From contig JAAPAA010000251.1 of the NCBI GenBank assembly GCA_012274165.1, forward strand, positions 1 to 24,759: DNA of 24,759 bases, in the 5' to 3' direction. Source of the stretch: Thiobacillaceae bacterium (GTDB taxonomy: Bacteria > Pseudomonadota > Gammaproteobacteria > Burkholderiales > Thiobacillaceae). The translations under genes were made by a program, and so were the position numbers. The notes beneath the pieces are model-generated. The model made no database searches. It was not told the DNA's origin and was given only the letters and a program-made list of their open reading frames with translations. This document shows, in pieces, positions 7,699 to 13,963 of this stretch. The first letter of the stretch is position 1. Each line of letters opens with the position of its first letter.

Positions 7699-8802
7699 TC
7701 ACCAGCCCTGCGCCTGCATGGCGTGGAATTCTGCTGTGAAGTCGGCAAAGCGCCGGGCTTCGATGACCGCGCGCATCCCGGCCATCAGGCGGTGGTAGTA
7801 ATGCAGGTTGTGAATGGTGGCGAGCCGCGCGCCCAATATCTCATTGGCGCGGATCAGGTGATGCACATAGGCGCGGCTGAAATGGGTGCAGGCGTGGCAG
7901 GTGCATTCATCGTCGATCGGCGCGGTGTCGGTTTTCCAGCGCGCGTTGCGGATGCGTATTTCGCCGCGCCGGGTGAACAGGATGCCGTGGCGCGCGTTGC
8001 GCGTCGGCAGCACGCAGTCGAACTGGTCGATGCCCTGGGCGACTGCCGCGACCAGGTCAGACGGCGTGCCGACCCCCATCAAATAGCGTGGCTTGTCGGC
8101 CGGCAGCTGGGGCGCGGTGTGGGCGAGGATGCGCTTCATGTCTTCCTTGGGTTCGCCGACCGAGAGGCCGCCGATGGCGTAGCCGTCGAAATCCATGGCG
8201 ATCAGTTCGCGCGTGGATTCGTCGCGCAGGGATTCAAACATGCCGCCCTGGACGATGCCATACAGCGCATTGGGATTGCCGGCGTGCGCCGCCTTCGAGC
8301 GCGCCGCCCAGCGCAGGCTCATCCGCATCGAGTCGGCGGCTTCGCGCTCGGTGGCGGGGTAGGGCGTGCATTCATCGAAAATCATCACGATGTCGGAGTT
8401 CAGCGTGCGCTGGATCTGCATCGAGATTTCCGGCGTCAAGAACAGCTTGTCGCCGTTGAGCGGCGAGGCGAATTTCACCCCTTCTTCGGTGATCTTGCGC
8501 AGCTTGCCGAGGCTGAACACCTGGAAACCACCCGAATCGGTGAGGATGGGCTTGTCCCACCCCATGAAGCGATGCAGGCCGCCGAATTTTTCAATCACCT
8601 CCAGCCCCGGGCGCAGCCACAGGTGAAAGGTGTTCGACAACAGCATCTCGAAACCGGTTTCGGTGAGTTCGGCGGGCGCCATCGCCTTGACCGTGCCGTA
8701 GGTGCCCACCGGCATGAATACCGGCGTTTGGATGGTGCCATGTGCGAGCTGGAGCTGGCCGCGCCGTGCGCCGCCGTCGGTGGTGATCAAATCAAATTTC
8801 AT
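7699..8802 (-). CDS. tgt: Queuine tRNA-ribosyltransferase (tRNA-guanine transglycosylase)
   Basis: A 367-residue protein with the full bacterial Tgt signature. It has an N-terminal GTYGTVKAM segment and LLSNTFHLWLRPG, then TDSGGFQVFSLGKL with the conserved aspartate. These are followed by a barrel segment (YGIVQGGMFESLRDES) and a zinc site in the C-terminal part, CTCHAC around residues 298-303 with a later histidine in NLHYY. The enzyme exchanges guanine 34 of GUN-anticodon tRNAs (Asp, Asn, His, Tyr) for preQ1. It overlaps the end of queA by 11 bases, as expected for two steps of one pathway. The usual downstream neighbour yajC is displaced by the DUF898-M48 pair. Confidence 0.98.
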   Translation of the reverse strand: MKFDLITTDGGARRGQLQLAHGTIQTPVFMPVGTYGTVKAMAPAELTETGFEMLLSNTFHLWLRPGLEVIEKFGGLHRFMGWDKPILTDSGGFQVFSLGKLRKITEEGVKFASPLNGDKLFLTPEISMQIQRTLNSDIVMIFDECTPYPATEREAADSMRMSLRWAARSKAAHAGNPNALYGIVQGGMFESLRDESTRELIAMDFDGYAIGGLSVGEPKEDMKRILAHTAPQLPADKPRYLMGVGTPSDLVAAVAQGIDQFDCVLPTRNARHGILFTRRGEIRIRNARWKTDTAPIDDECTCHACTHFSRAYVHHLIRANEILGARLATIHNLHYYHRLMAGMRAVIEARRFADFTAEFHAMQAQGW

Positions 8803-9820
8803 CGGGGGTACGTTCTAAAAGCATCGCATCGCCGTAGCTGAAAAAACGGTAGCGGTGCGCAATGGCATGGGCGTAGGCCGCGCGGATGCTGTCGAATCCG
8901 GCAAACGCCGCGACCAGCATCAGCAGGGTGGATTTGGGCAAGTGGAAATTGGTGATGAGCACATCGACCACTTTAAAGCGATAACCTGGCGTGATGAAGA
9001 TGTCGGTTTCGCTCGAGCCGACGTGCAATTCGCCATGCTGTGCGGCAGCCTCCAGCGCGCGCAGACTGGTGGTGCCGACCGCCACCACGCGGCCGCCACG
9101 GGAGCGGGTGTCGCGGATCGCATCGACGGTTGCCTGTGGAATCGTGTAACGCTCACTGTGCATTTTGTGATCGGCCAGATGATCCACCCGCACCGGCTGG
9201 AACGTTCCCGCGCCGACATGCAGCGTCACCTGCGCCGTGCGGATGCCTTGCGCGCGCAGCGCATCCAGCATCGCCGCGTCGAAATGCAGTCCGGCCGTCG
9301 GCGCCGCCACCGCGCCGGGTTCGTTCGCGTACACCGTTTGATAACGTGCCTCGTCGTCGGCGGTCGGGGTGTGGGTGATGTAGGGCGGCAAAGGCAACTG
9401 GCCGAGTTGTTCCAGCACCGCCAGCACCGGGCGCTGAAAGCGCAGCTGCGTCAGATCGTCCTGCCGCGCCAGCACCTCAGCCCACACGTCGTCAGCCAGA
9501 ATAATCCGCGTCCCCGGCTTGGGCGCATGGCTCGCCCGGATGAACGCCAGCGCCTCGAATTCACCCGTCACGCGCTCGACCAGCAGCTCAACCTTGCCAC
9601 CGGAATCCTTGTGTCCGAACAGCCGCGCCTTGATCACGCGGGTGTCGTTCATCACCAGCAAGTCATTCGCACGCAGCAGCGTGGGCAGGTCGCGAAACCA
9701 GCGGTCATGCCGCAAGCCGGACGCATCGACATGCAACAGCCGGCTGCCGCCGCGCACCTCGGGCGGCAACTGCGCAATCAATTCATCGGGTAAATCGAAG
9801 TCAAAATCAGAAACCTGCAT
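8792..9820 (-). CDS. queA: S-adenosylmethionine:tRNA ribosyltransferase-isomerase QueA
   Basis: A 342-residue protein of normal length. Family marks run from the N terminus (DFDLPDELIAQLPPE) through LLVMNDTRVIKARLFG, PTAGLHFDAAMLDAL and HVGAGTFQPVRVD to the C-terminal TNFHLPKSTLLMLVAAFAG. QueA transfers the ribosyl moiety of SAM to preQ1-modified tRNA to give epoxyqueuosine, the step after Tgt. It is the first gene of the leftward cluster. A perfect TATAAT lies on the minus strand only eight bases before the ATG and there is no Shine-Dalgarno, so the mRNA may be leaderless. It is divergent from tRNA-Leu with 94 bases between. Confidence 0.98.
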   Translation of the reverse strand: MQVSDFDFDLPDELIAQLPPEVRGGSRLLHVDASGLRHDRWFRDLPTLLRANDLLVMNDTRVIKARLFGHKDSGGKVELLVERVTGEFEALAFIRASHAPKPGTRIILADDVWAEVLARQDDLTQLRFQRPVLAVLEQLGQLPLPPYITHTPTADDEARYQTVYANEPGAVAAPTAGLHFDAAMLDALRAQGIRTAQVTLHVGAGTFQPVRVDHLADHKMHSERYTIPQATVDAIRDTRSRGGRVVAVGTTSLRALEAAAQHGELHVGSSETDIFITPGYRFKVVDVLITNFHLPKSTLLMLVAAFAGFDSIRAAYAHAIAHRYRFFSYGDAMLLERTPDEI

Positions 9821-9828
9821 GGGGCGCG

Positions 9829-9834
9829 ATTATA
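9829..9834 (-). promoter_or_regulatory. TATAAT -10 element of queA, very close to the start codon
   Basis: A perfect consensus TATAAT on the minus strand with its last base nine positions before the A of the queA ATG. Standard spacing puts the transcription start within about two bases of the ATG or on its A. No good -35 is seen (GTGGCC at the expected place). Confidence 0.5.
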
Positions 9835-9843
9835 GCCGCCACC

Positions 9844-9873
9844 TTGCAGCGGGCCACCCGCTTGGGCCATAAT
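9844..9873 (+). promoter_or_regulatory. Sigma-70-type promoter of tRNA-Leu
   Basis: TTGCAG at 9844-9849 and CATAAT at 9868-9873 with an 18-base spacer, followed by a GC-rich discriminator (GCGCGGC) of the kind found at stringently controlled stable-RNA promoters. The predicted start near 9880 lies about 35 bases before the mature tRNA 5' end. Confidence 0.5.
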
Positions 9874-9914
9874 GCGCGGCTCTGTCGCCGGGCGCGTTCG
9901 CATCCGGCCCCTTT

Positions 9915-10001
9915 GCCGGGATGGCGGAATCGGTAGACGCAGCGGATTCAAAATCCGCCGCTGGTAACAGTGTGGGGGTTCGAGTCCCCCTCCCGGCACC
10001 A
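9915..10001 (+). tRNA. tRNA-Leu (anticodon CAA)
   Basis: An 87-base cloverleaf. The acceptor stem GCCGGGA pairs with TCCCGGC, followed by discriminator A and an encoded CCA. The anticodon stem GCGGA/TCCGC encloses TTCAAAA, giving anticodon CAA at 9949-9951, which reads UUG codons. The long variable arm and the leucine-type D loop (GGAATCGGTAGACGC) mark it as a class II leucine tRNA, and the T arm has GTTCGAGTC. The accessory island with integrase remnants begins just beyond its 3' end, so it is probably the integration target. The gene itself looks intact. Confidence 0.97.
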
Positions 10002-10037
10002 ATAAACACGCGGGGTTTGTCTTTTCCCCGCTTCCCT

Positions 10038-10069
10038 GGACTTCTACAATTCCTAGCGGACTTCTACAA
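10038..10069 (+). repeat. Two 12-bp direct repeats downstream of tRNA-Leu
   Basis: GGACTTCTACAA occurs exactly at 10038-10049 and again at 10058-10069, two helical turns (20 bp) apart. They lie 36 bases past the tRNA end in a spacer without genes. Direct repeats of this length and spacing next to a tRNA attachment site resemble arm-type binding sites of tyrosine integrases. The repeat is seen; the role is inferred. Confidence 0.6.
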
Positions 10070-10102
10070 AATAAAAGGCGATACAGTTTACTGAGGCAGC
10101 AC

Positions 10103-10171
10103 GCCCAACCCTGCACCTCACCTGGCGCTGTGCGATAAAGCCCCGCAAAGCGGGTGGTTTGAACGTTAGGT
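10103..10171 (+). other. Candidate integron attC site upstream of the AbiV-like gene
   Basis: A 69-base segment bounded by GCCCAAC (10103-10109), fitting RYYYAAC, and GTTAGGT (10165-10171), fitting GTTRRRY, the R'' and R' boxes of attC sites. After a five-base spacer, ACCTCACC (10115-10122) can pair with GGTGGT (10153-10158) before a matching spacer, leaving unpaired bases on the L'' side as attC recombination requires. A small perfect hairpin (CCCGC/GCGGG) lies inside, off-centre. The start codon of the next gene comes nine bases after the core site, as in gene cassettes. R'' and R' are not perfect complements. No integron integrase gene lies in the window. Confidence 0.5.
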
Positions 10172-10179
10172 CGCATGAA

Positions 10180-10683
10180 ATGATTCCCCAATCACAAGCA
10201 AGCGAAGGCGCCCGACACGCCTACATGAATGCCCAGAGCCTGTACAAGGCGGCAACGAGAATCAAGGTACCCGAACTTCAGGGCCTGGCCACTTCTCTTT
10301 ACATTCTTTCCTGTGAGGAATGCGCCAAAGTTATCTCTCTCGCAAAGCACTCTGAAGGTATTGAGGATTTAGAAACCCTTAAGCTGGTCTTTCATCGACA
10401 CAAAATCAAGCACGAAATTGCAGGCGACATCTCAACGATGCTTCATGGCTTGCTCATTGCGACAGGTCATCACAAGGAAGGCTGCAACATTTCAGAGAGA
10501 ATTTCTACTTGGATATCACGCGCTGATGGAGTTAAGCAACGCGGTCTCTACGTTGACTTCGCTGACAATGAATGGAAGCTTCCAAAAGACATCTCCATGG
10601 ATGACCGTGCATTCGCAAAGCTCATATGCCAGACCTTGTTGGCAATGGCGAAGGCTCTCACTGTGGGAAAACATGCGGCCTAA
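10180..10683 (+). CDS. AbiV-like HEPN protein (putative abortive-infection / anti-phage)
   Basis: A predicted 167-residue, all-helical soluble protein. The pattern fits the AbiV family of HEPN proteins: an N-terminal helix with alanine-rich spacing, LATSLYILSCEECAK around residues 36-50 (the family's A-x-L-x-I-x-x-E-E-x-x-K segment), then HRHKIKHE with R73-x4-H78 matching the HEPN ribonuclease motif, and GLYVDF followed by W and P, also seen in AbiV proteins. AbiV of lactococci blocks late phage protein synthesis; many HEPN proteins cleave RNA. The ATG at 180 bases into this kilobase (10180) is chosen over the in-frame TTG at 10159 because the latter would lie inside the attC-like site. Base composition is clearly less GC-rich than the flanks. 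The stop codon overlaps an R''-type box. No partner gene or antitoxin is visible. The family call is from memory of motifs, not a search. Confidence 0.6.
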   Translation: MIPQSQASEGARHAYMNAQSLYKAATRIKVPELQGLATSLYILSCEECAKVISLAKHSEGIEDLETLKLVFHRHKIKHEIAGDISTMLHGLLIATGHHKEGCNISERISTWISRADGVKQRGLYVDFADNEWKLPKDISMDDRAFAKLICQTLLAMAKALTVGKHAA

Positions 10684-10699
10684 CACCTTGGTTGAGGCG
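10678..10699 (+). other. Left half of an attC-like site after the AbiV-like gene
   Basis: GCCTAAC (10678-10684) fits RYYYAAC and overlaps the stop codon of the gene, as is common in cassettes. A five-base spacer ACCTT and an L''-like GGTTGAGGC follow. Its complement, GTTAGGC, nearly equals the GTTAGGT that opens the cassette, as expected for one cassette's own pair of boxes. No matching L' or GTTRRRY follows; instead the 3' end of the integrase remnant begins within about ten bases. The site appears truncated. Confidence 0.45.
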
Positions 10700-10710
10700 T
10701 CCACCCTGAG

Positions 10711-11610
10711 TTATTTATTTTCCGAATTCGCGCCCACTGGCTTGACGGTGTCGCCTATCCGTTTGCGCGTGTATTGCTCGGTCATTGCCCGCGTGGTGTG
10801 GCCAAGCAGCTTTTGGGCGTGGTGCAGGTCTTCGGTGTCGGTGGCGGCCTTGGCGCGCAGGTCGCGAAATTGGAAGCTGACGCCTGCTTTCTCCCTCGCG
10901 CGGTCAAAGCCTCCGCGTAGTTCGCTGATGCTCAATGGCTGGCCTTTTCGTTCTGGATGAGTGACAGCCCCAAAGCTGGGTGAGAGCGGCTCAGAATGCG
11001 TTTTATCGCGTCTTTCAGCGTGCCGACGATCTCCACCCTCAATTTCTGCCCGGTCTTGTTTTGTGTCACCCACAGGAAGCCGTCTCGGATGTCGGCGCGG
11101 CGCATTTTCAGCACGTCAGCGGGCCGCTGGCCGGTCTGATAGGCAATGTCCATGGCGTCTTGTATCGGGGCGCTGGCGGCATTCCACACGGCGAGAAATT
11201 CGGCGTCCTCGACGTACCTGTCGCGCCCAGCTTCCTTGAAGCCTTTGACCCCGGCACAGGGGTTGGCCGCTGTGGTGTACCCCCATTCCCGTGCGTGGTT
11301 GTACAGGGTCGAGAGCATCGCCTTTTCGCGGTTTGCTCGCACCTTGGCATTTTCGCCGCGCCGGTTCATGTATTCGCGCACATCCTGCGGGGTGATTGCG
11401 TCGATAGGAATATGCCCGAAGACGCTGACTAGCCGGTCGAGTGCGATGCGGTGTCGTGCTGGGTGCGCTGGGCTTTCTGGTTCAGCACTTCGCGCCGGTA
11501 GCGTTCGGCAATCACGGCGAAGGTTTTGTCCTGGGTGTCGAGAGGTTCGCGTTCGAGTTCCGCCCATTTCAGGCGGGCTTGGTGGAGGTCTTTTCCCAGC
11601 GGTAACCGCC
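10711..11610 (-). pseudogene. Tyrosine recombinase (phage-type integrase), frameshifted
   Basis: Three reading-frame pieces together make a recognisable tyrosine integrase. The first (about 11600-11455) encodes GKDLHQARLKWAELE and FAVIAERYRREVLNQKAQ, the start of the core-binding domain. The second (to about 10945) encodes RIALDRLVSVFGHIPIDAIT, YMNRRGENAKVRANREK and the catalytic box I YQTGQRPADVLKMRR. The third encodes FRDLRAKAATD, LLGHTTRAMTEQY and the tail, with the C-terminal histidine and tyrosine nucleophile intact. The frame changes near 11450 and again at 10941-10944, where a missing G in the GGCC run would restore QNEKGQPLS. A clean N terminus cannot be found. It points its 3' end at tRNA-Leu and is probably inactive. 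Its end abuts the truncated attC half. Confidence 0.8.
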
Positions 11611-11683
11611 GTGCCGCTGTCCGGCCCCGCTATCAAGAAAGCCAAGCACGAAGCCAGGCGCGGCAATCGGAGCTGATAAGGCA

Positions 11684-11833
11684 ATGGCAACCGTGGGCGA
11701 AATCGACCGGCCGAAAACAATCAAAGGTAAATCGACCGTTTCGCAAAACGCCTTCAAGGGTGGATGGCGTGAACAGATGCGGGAACTCGCAAAGGTATTG
11801 CGAGAACAGGTGAACGGGTTAGAGGGTGTCTAG
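11684..11833 (+). CDS. Small 49-residue protein, possibly conserved in integrative elements
   Basis: The frame from ATG 11684 encodes 49 residues: a basic N-terminal part (EIDRPKTIKGK), then QNAFKGGWREQMRELAKVL and a charged tail ending in LEGV. The N-A-F/Y-K-G-G plus R-E-L-A-x-x-L-R-E-Q pattern reminds me of short uncharacterised proteins found near integrases in proteobacteria, but I cannot confirm this without a search. A weak AAGG precedes the start. Two other frames are also open here, so expression is uncertain. It runs away from the integrase remnant on the other strand. Confidence 0.4.
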   Translation: MATVGEIDRPKTIKGKSTVSQNAFKGGWREQMRELAKVLREQVNGLEGV

Positions 11834-12399
11834 AGAGGCAGCTCACGACCCTAAGGGCTGAGACTGCAGGATTTGTCCGGGACTCGGCCAAAGCGGACGA
11901 CCATCGAATCTAGAAAGCGTGGTCTGTCCCCTGTTGTTCCTGCGGACCGCTCAGTTCCGGTCTATCTGGATGTTTTCTTTGCTGCACCGCAATTGGCCGA
12001 TTGCTGCCTAAATAGATAAGCCCCCGTCCACGCACTTAGTTGAGCCCATGGCTATCAGCGCTCAGCAGCGGAGCTGCTGCCACCTCTACTGCCCTGGAAT
12101 AGTTCCCTCTTTCCCCATTCGTATCGGCTGTTCTTTCTCAGGCCTCAGCTGTGGGGTATTCCCGCTTCGTCGTAAATCAATGTCCGAGCTACTTACACGA
12201 TGCCAAGTCGGAACTAATCGTGATCGTGTCGGTCCAGCACTTGCTGCTAGCCGTGATGACCGTTGACGCTGTCCCGACAACGTGGCATTCAATTTTTCAA
12301 GCACGGCTTGAAATCTGCCCGAATCACTCGAAGGAAATTGTCATAGGTAAACATGCCCATCAAACGGCGAACTCATATGCATCTGTAGGCAGCGCCAAT
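11834..12399. other. Gene-poor island segment
   Basis: No convincing gene is seen. Short frames occur, including one starting with an ATG at 12180 (MSELLTRCQVGTNRDRV) and an open extension of the zinc-ribbon frame back to a GTG at 12151, but neither shows recognisable domains. A short perfect inverted repeat, CAGCAGC/GCTGCTG, lies at 12063-12079 without a following T-run. Composition is lower in GC than the chromosome around the island. It is probably debris of earlier insertions. Confidence 0.5.
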
Positions 12400-12624
12400 A
12401 TGGATCCCCACATTGGCGGTTCAGGCTTGTACACATGTCCGATGTGCGGCGCGCACGGCATGATGCGAATCCGTCGCCGCCTCATCGACCGTATCTTGAG
12501 CGTTTTCGTCAGACAGCGACGGTATCGCTGTACGCATGTCGAATGTAATTGGGAAGGCAATCTGAGAGAGAGAATGCCTGCTCGTAACTGTCCCGACCAT
12601 TATGATGACCCGTGCAAACGGTGA
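12400..12624 (+). CDS. Small zinc-ribbon protein
   Basis: From the ATG at 12400 the frame encodes 74 residues with two cysteine pairs: CPMC (C13, C16) and CTHVEC (C44, C49). Between them is a basic linker (RIRRRLIDRILSVFV), with RRYRC just before the second pair and NWEG directly after it. This CxxC...RYRC...C-x-W-x-G layout is that of small treble-clef or zinc-ribbon proteins common in betaproteobacteria; they may bind nucleic acid, but no role is assigned. The frame is open back to 12151, so a longer N terminus is possible. There is no strong Shine-Dalgarno at either start. It sits between the two integrase remnants and is part of the island. Confidence 0.5.
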   Translation: MDPHIGGSGLYTCPMCGAHGMMRIRRRLIDRILSVFVRQRRYRCTHVECNWEGNLRERMPARNCPDHYDDPCKR

Positions 12625-12689
12625 CCGTCCCTTACGAATCAAGTAGCGGTCACCCAATGCTATCGTCTGGACCGGCCGCTTCATTCCCA

Positions 12690-12837
12690 CAGGCTTGACG
12701 CTGCCGCCAATCCGCTTGCCGGTGTAGTGCTACTCAGTCATCGCACGCGTGGTGTAGCCGAGCAGTTTTTGAGGGAGGTGTAGGTCTTCAGTGTCAGTGG
12801 CGGCCTTGGCGCGTGCAGGTCGCGGGATTGGAAGCTG
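12690..12837 (-). pseudogene. Second integrase remnant (C-terminal fragment only)
   Basis: This stretch is clearly homologous at the DNA level to 10739-10879, the 3' end of the integrase pseudogene, and has the same orientation. On the minus strand it encodes ARAKAATDTEDLHLPQKLLGYTTRAMTE followed by a stop in place of the glutamine codon; past the stop the frame continues with HYTGKRIGGSVKPVG. An extra base near 12813 breaks the frame ahead of AKAATD, and the catalytic H of LLGH is Y here. It is more decayed than the other copy, so it records a separate, older insertion or an old duplication. No other part of the integrase remains. Confidence 0.75.
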
Positions 12838-12997
12838 TGGTACTTTTGTAGTACTTGCCATGCGCCTTCCCGTCAGCACGCAACTGATGATGGAAATCCA
12901 GTACGTATCCCCGGGTGGCGCTTCCTGTAGTGGCAGCTTAGGACGCATGCCGGGCTCGTTACGCAAAACTGCACGTCAAACTGAATTCGCCTATTTC

Positions 12998-13963
12998 ATG
13001 AACTCACGCATCCATTCTCTTATGTTTTTGCTGGCGGCCTTGCTTGCCGGCTGCCAGCCTGCGCCGGAAGCGCGGCTTCAGGGCTATGTGGAGGGGGAGC
13101 CGGTGCTGGTCGCCGCCCAGCAAAGCGGGCAGTTGACTTCGCTGGCGGTGCAACGCGGCGATGCGGTGAAAGCGGGAACGCCCCTGTTCAGCCAGGATCA
13201 GGCGACCGAGGTGGCCAATGTCAACCAGGCCAAGGCACAGCTCGCGCAGGCTCAGGCGCAACTCGCCGATCTGGCCACCGGCAAACGACCGCCTGAAATC
13301 GCGGTGGTCGAAGCCCAGTTGAAAGATGCCGAGGCCAAGCGAAAACTCGCTGCCGCAGAGTTGACTCGCCAACAGGCGCTGGTGGCAAAAGGCTTCGTCA
13401 GCGCGCAGGTGCTGGATCAGGCGCGCACGCAACTGGCCAGCAGCGAGGCGGCGATCGCGCAGATGAATGCGCAGGTGGCGACCGCACGCCTGCCCGGACG
13501 CGAGGCTGCGCAGGCCGCTGCGCAGGCCCAGATATCCGCCAGCCAGGCGGCGCTGGCGCAAAGCGCGATCCGGCTGGAACAGAAGTCGCAGCGCGCGCCC
13601 GTTAGCGGGCAGGTGCAGGACACTTTTTATCGCACCGGCGAATGGGCGGCGCCGGGGCAGCCCGTGGTTTCCATCCTGCCGGCGGAAAACATCAAGGTGC
13701 GGTTCTTTGTTCCGGAATCGCAATTGGGCGGGTTGAAAACCGGACAAACGGTGCAGATCAATTGCGATGGCTGCACCAAGCCGCTGCCGGCCACGATCCG
13801 TTTCATCAGCCCCACTGCCGAATACACGCCGCCGGTCCTGTACAGCGAGGCCAACCGCCATCGCCTGGTCTTCCTGGTGGAGGCATGGCCGCAAGCCCGC
13901 GATGCCGCGCGTCTCCACCCCGGCCAGCCGGTGGATGTGTCCCTGCATACCGACCCGCGATGA
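12998..13963 (+). CDS. HlyD/YbhG-type periplasmic adaptor lipoprotein of an ABC exporter
   Basis: A 321-residue membrane-fusion protein. The N terminus is a lipoprotein signal, with LLAALLAGC as the lipobox and the cysteine at residue 19. It is followed by a biotinyl-lipoyl half-motif (LTSLAVQRGDAVKAGTPLF), a long alanine/glutamine-rich coiled-coil hairpin (about residues 65-190), the second lipoyl half (RAPVSGQVQDTFYRTGEW) and a beta-barrel domain. This is the YbhG-like adaptor layout, linking an ABC-2 pump to an outer-membrane channel. The first ATG giving a full signal peptide is used; the later ATG at 13022 would also keep the lipobox. No Shine-Dalgarno is seen. The stop overlaps the next start as ATGA. 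The island ends just upstream, so this is probably the first native gene after it. Confidence 0.88.
   Translation: MNSRIHSLMFLLAALLAGCQPAPEARLQGYVEGEPVLVAAQQSGQLTSLAVQRGDAVKAGTPLFSQDQATEVANVNQAKAQLAQAQAQLADLATGKRPPEIAVVEAQLKDAEAKRKLAAAELTRQQALVAKGFVSAQVLDQARTQLASSEAAIAQMNAQVATARLPGREAAQAAAQAQISASQAALAQSAIRLEQKSQRAPVSGQVQDTFYRTGEWAAPGQPVVSILPAENIKVRFFVPESQLGGLKTGQTVQINCDGCTKPLPATIRFISPTAEYTPPVLYSEANRHRLVFLVEAWPQARDAARLHPGQPVDVSLHTDPR

Noticed and set aside
7267..8841. A 524-codon plus-strand frame across tgt
   Set aside because: Antisense to the full tgt gene, with no recognisable protein features.
10010..10031. GCGGGG/CCCCGC hairpin after tRNA-Leu as a terminator
   Set aside because: Six pairs with a ten-base loop and no following T-run; not convincing as an intrinsic terminator.
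12063..12079. CAGCAGC/GCTGCTG hairpin in the island
   Set aside because: No T-run and no nearby gene end; probably chance.
10002..12997. A distal copy of the tRNA-Leu 3' end that would define the island's far attachment site
   Set aside because: I looked for the tRNA 3' sequence through this region and found no copy; the island boundary stays undefined.
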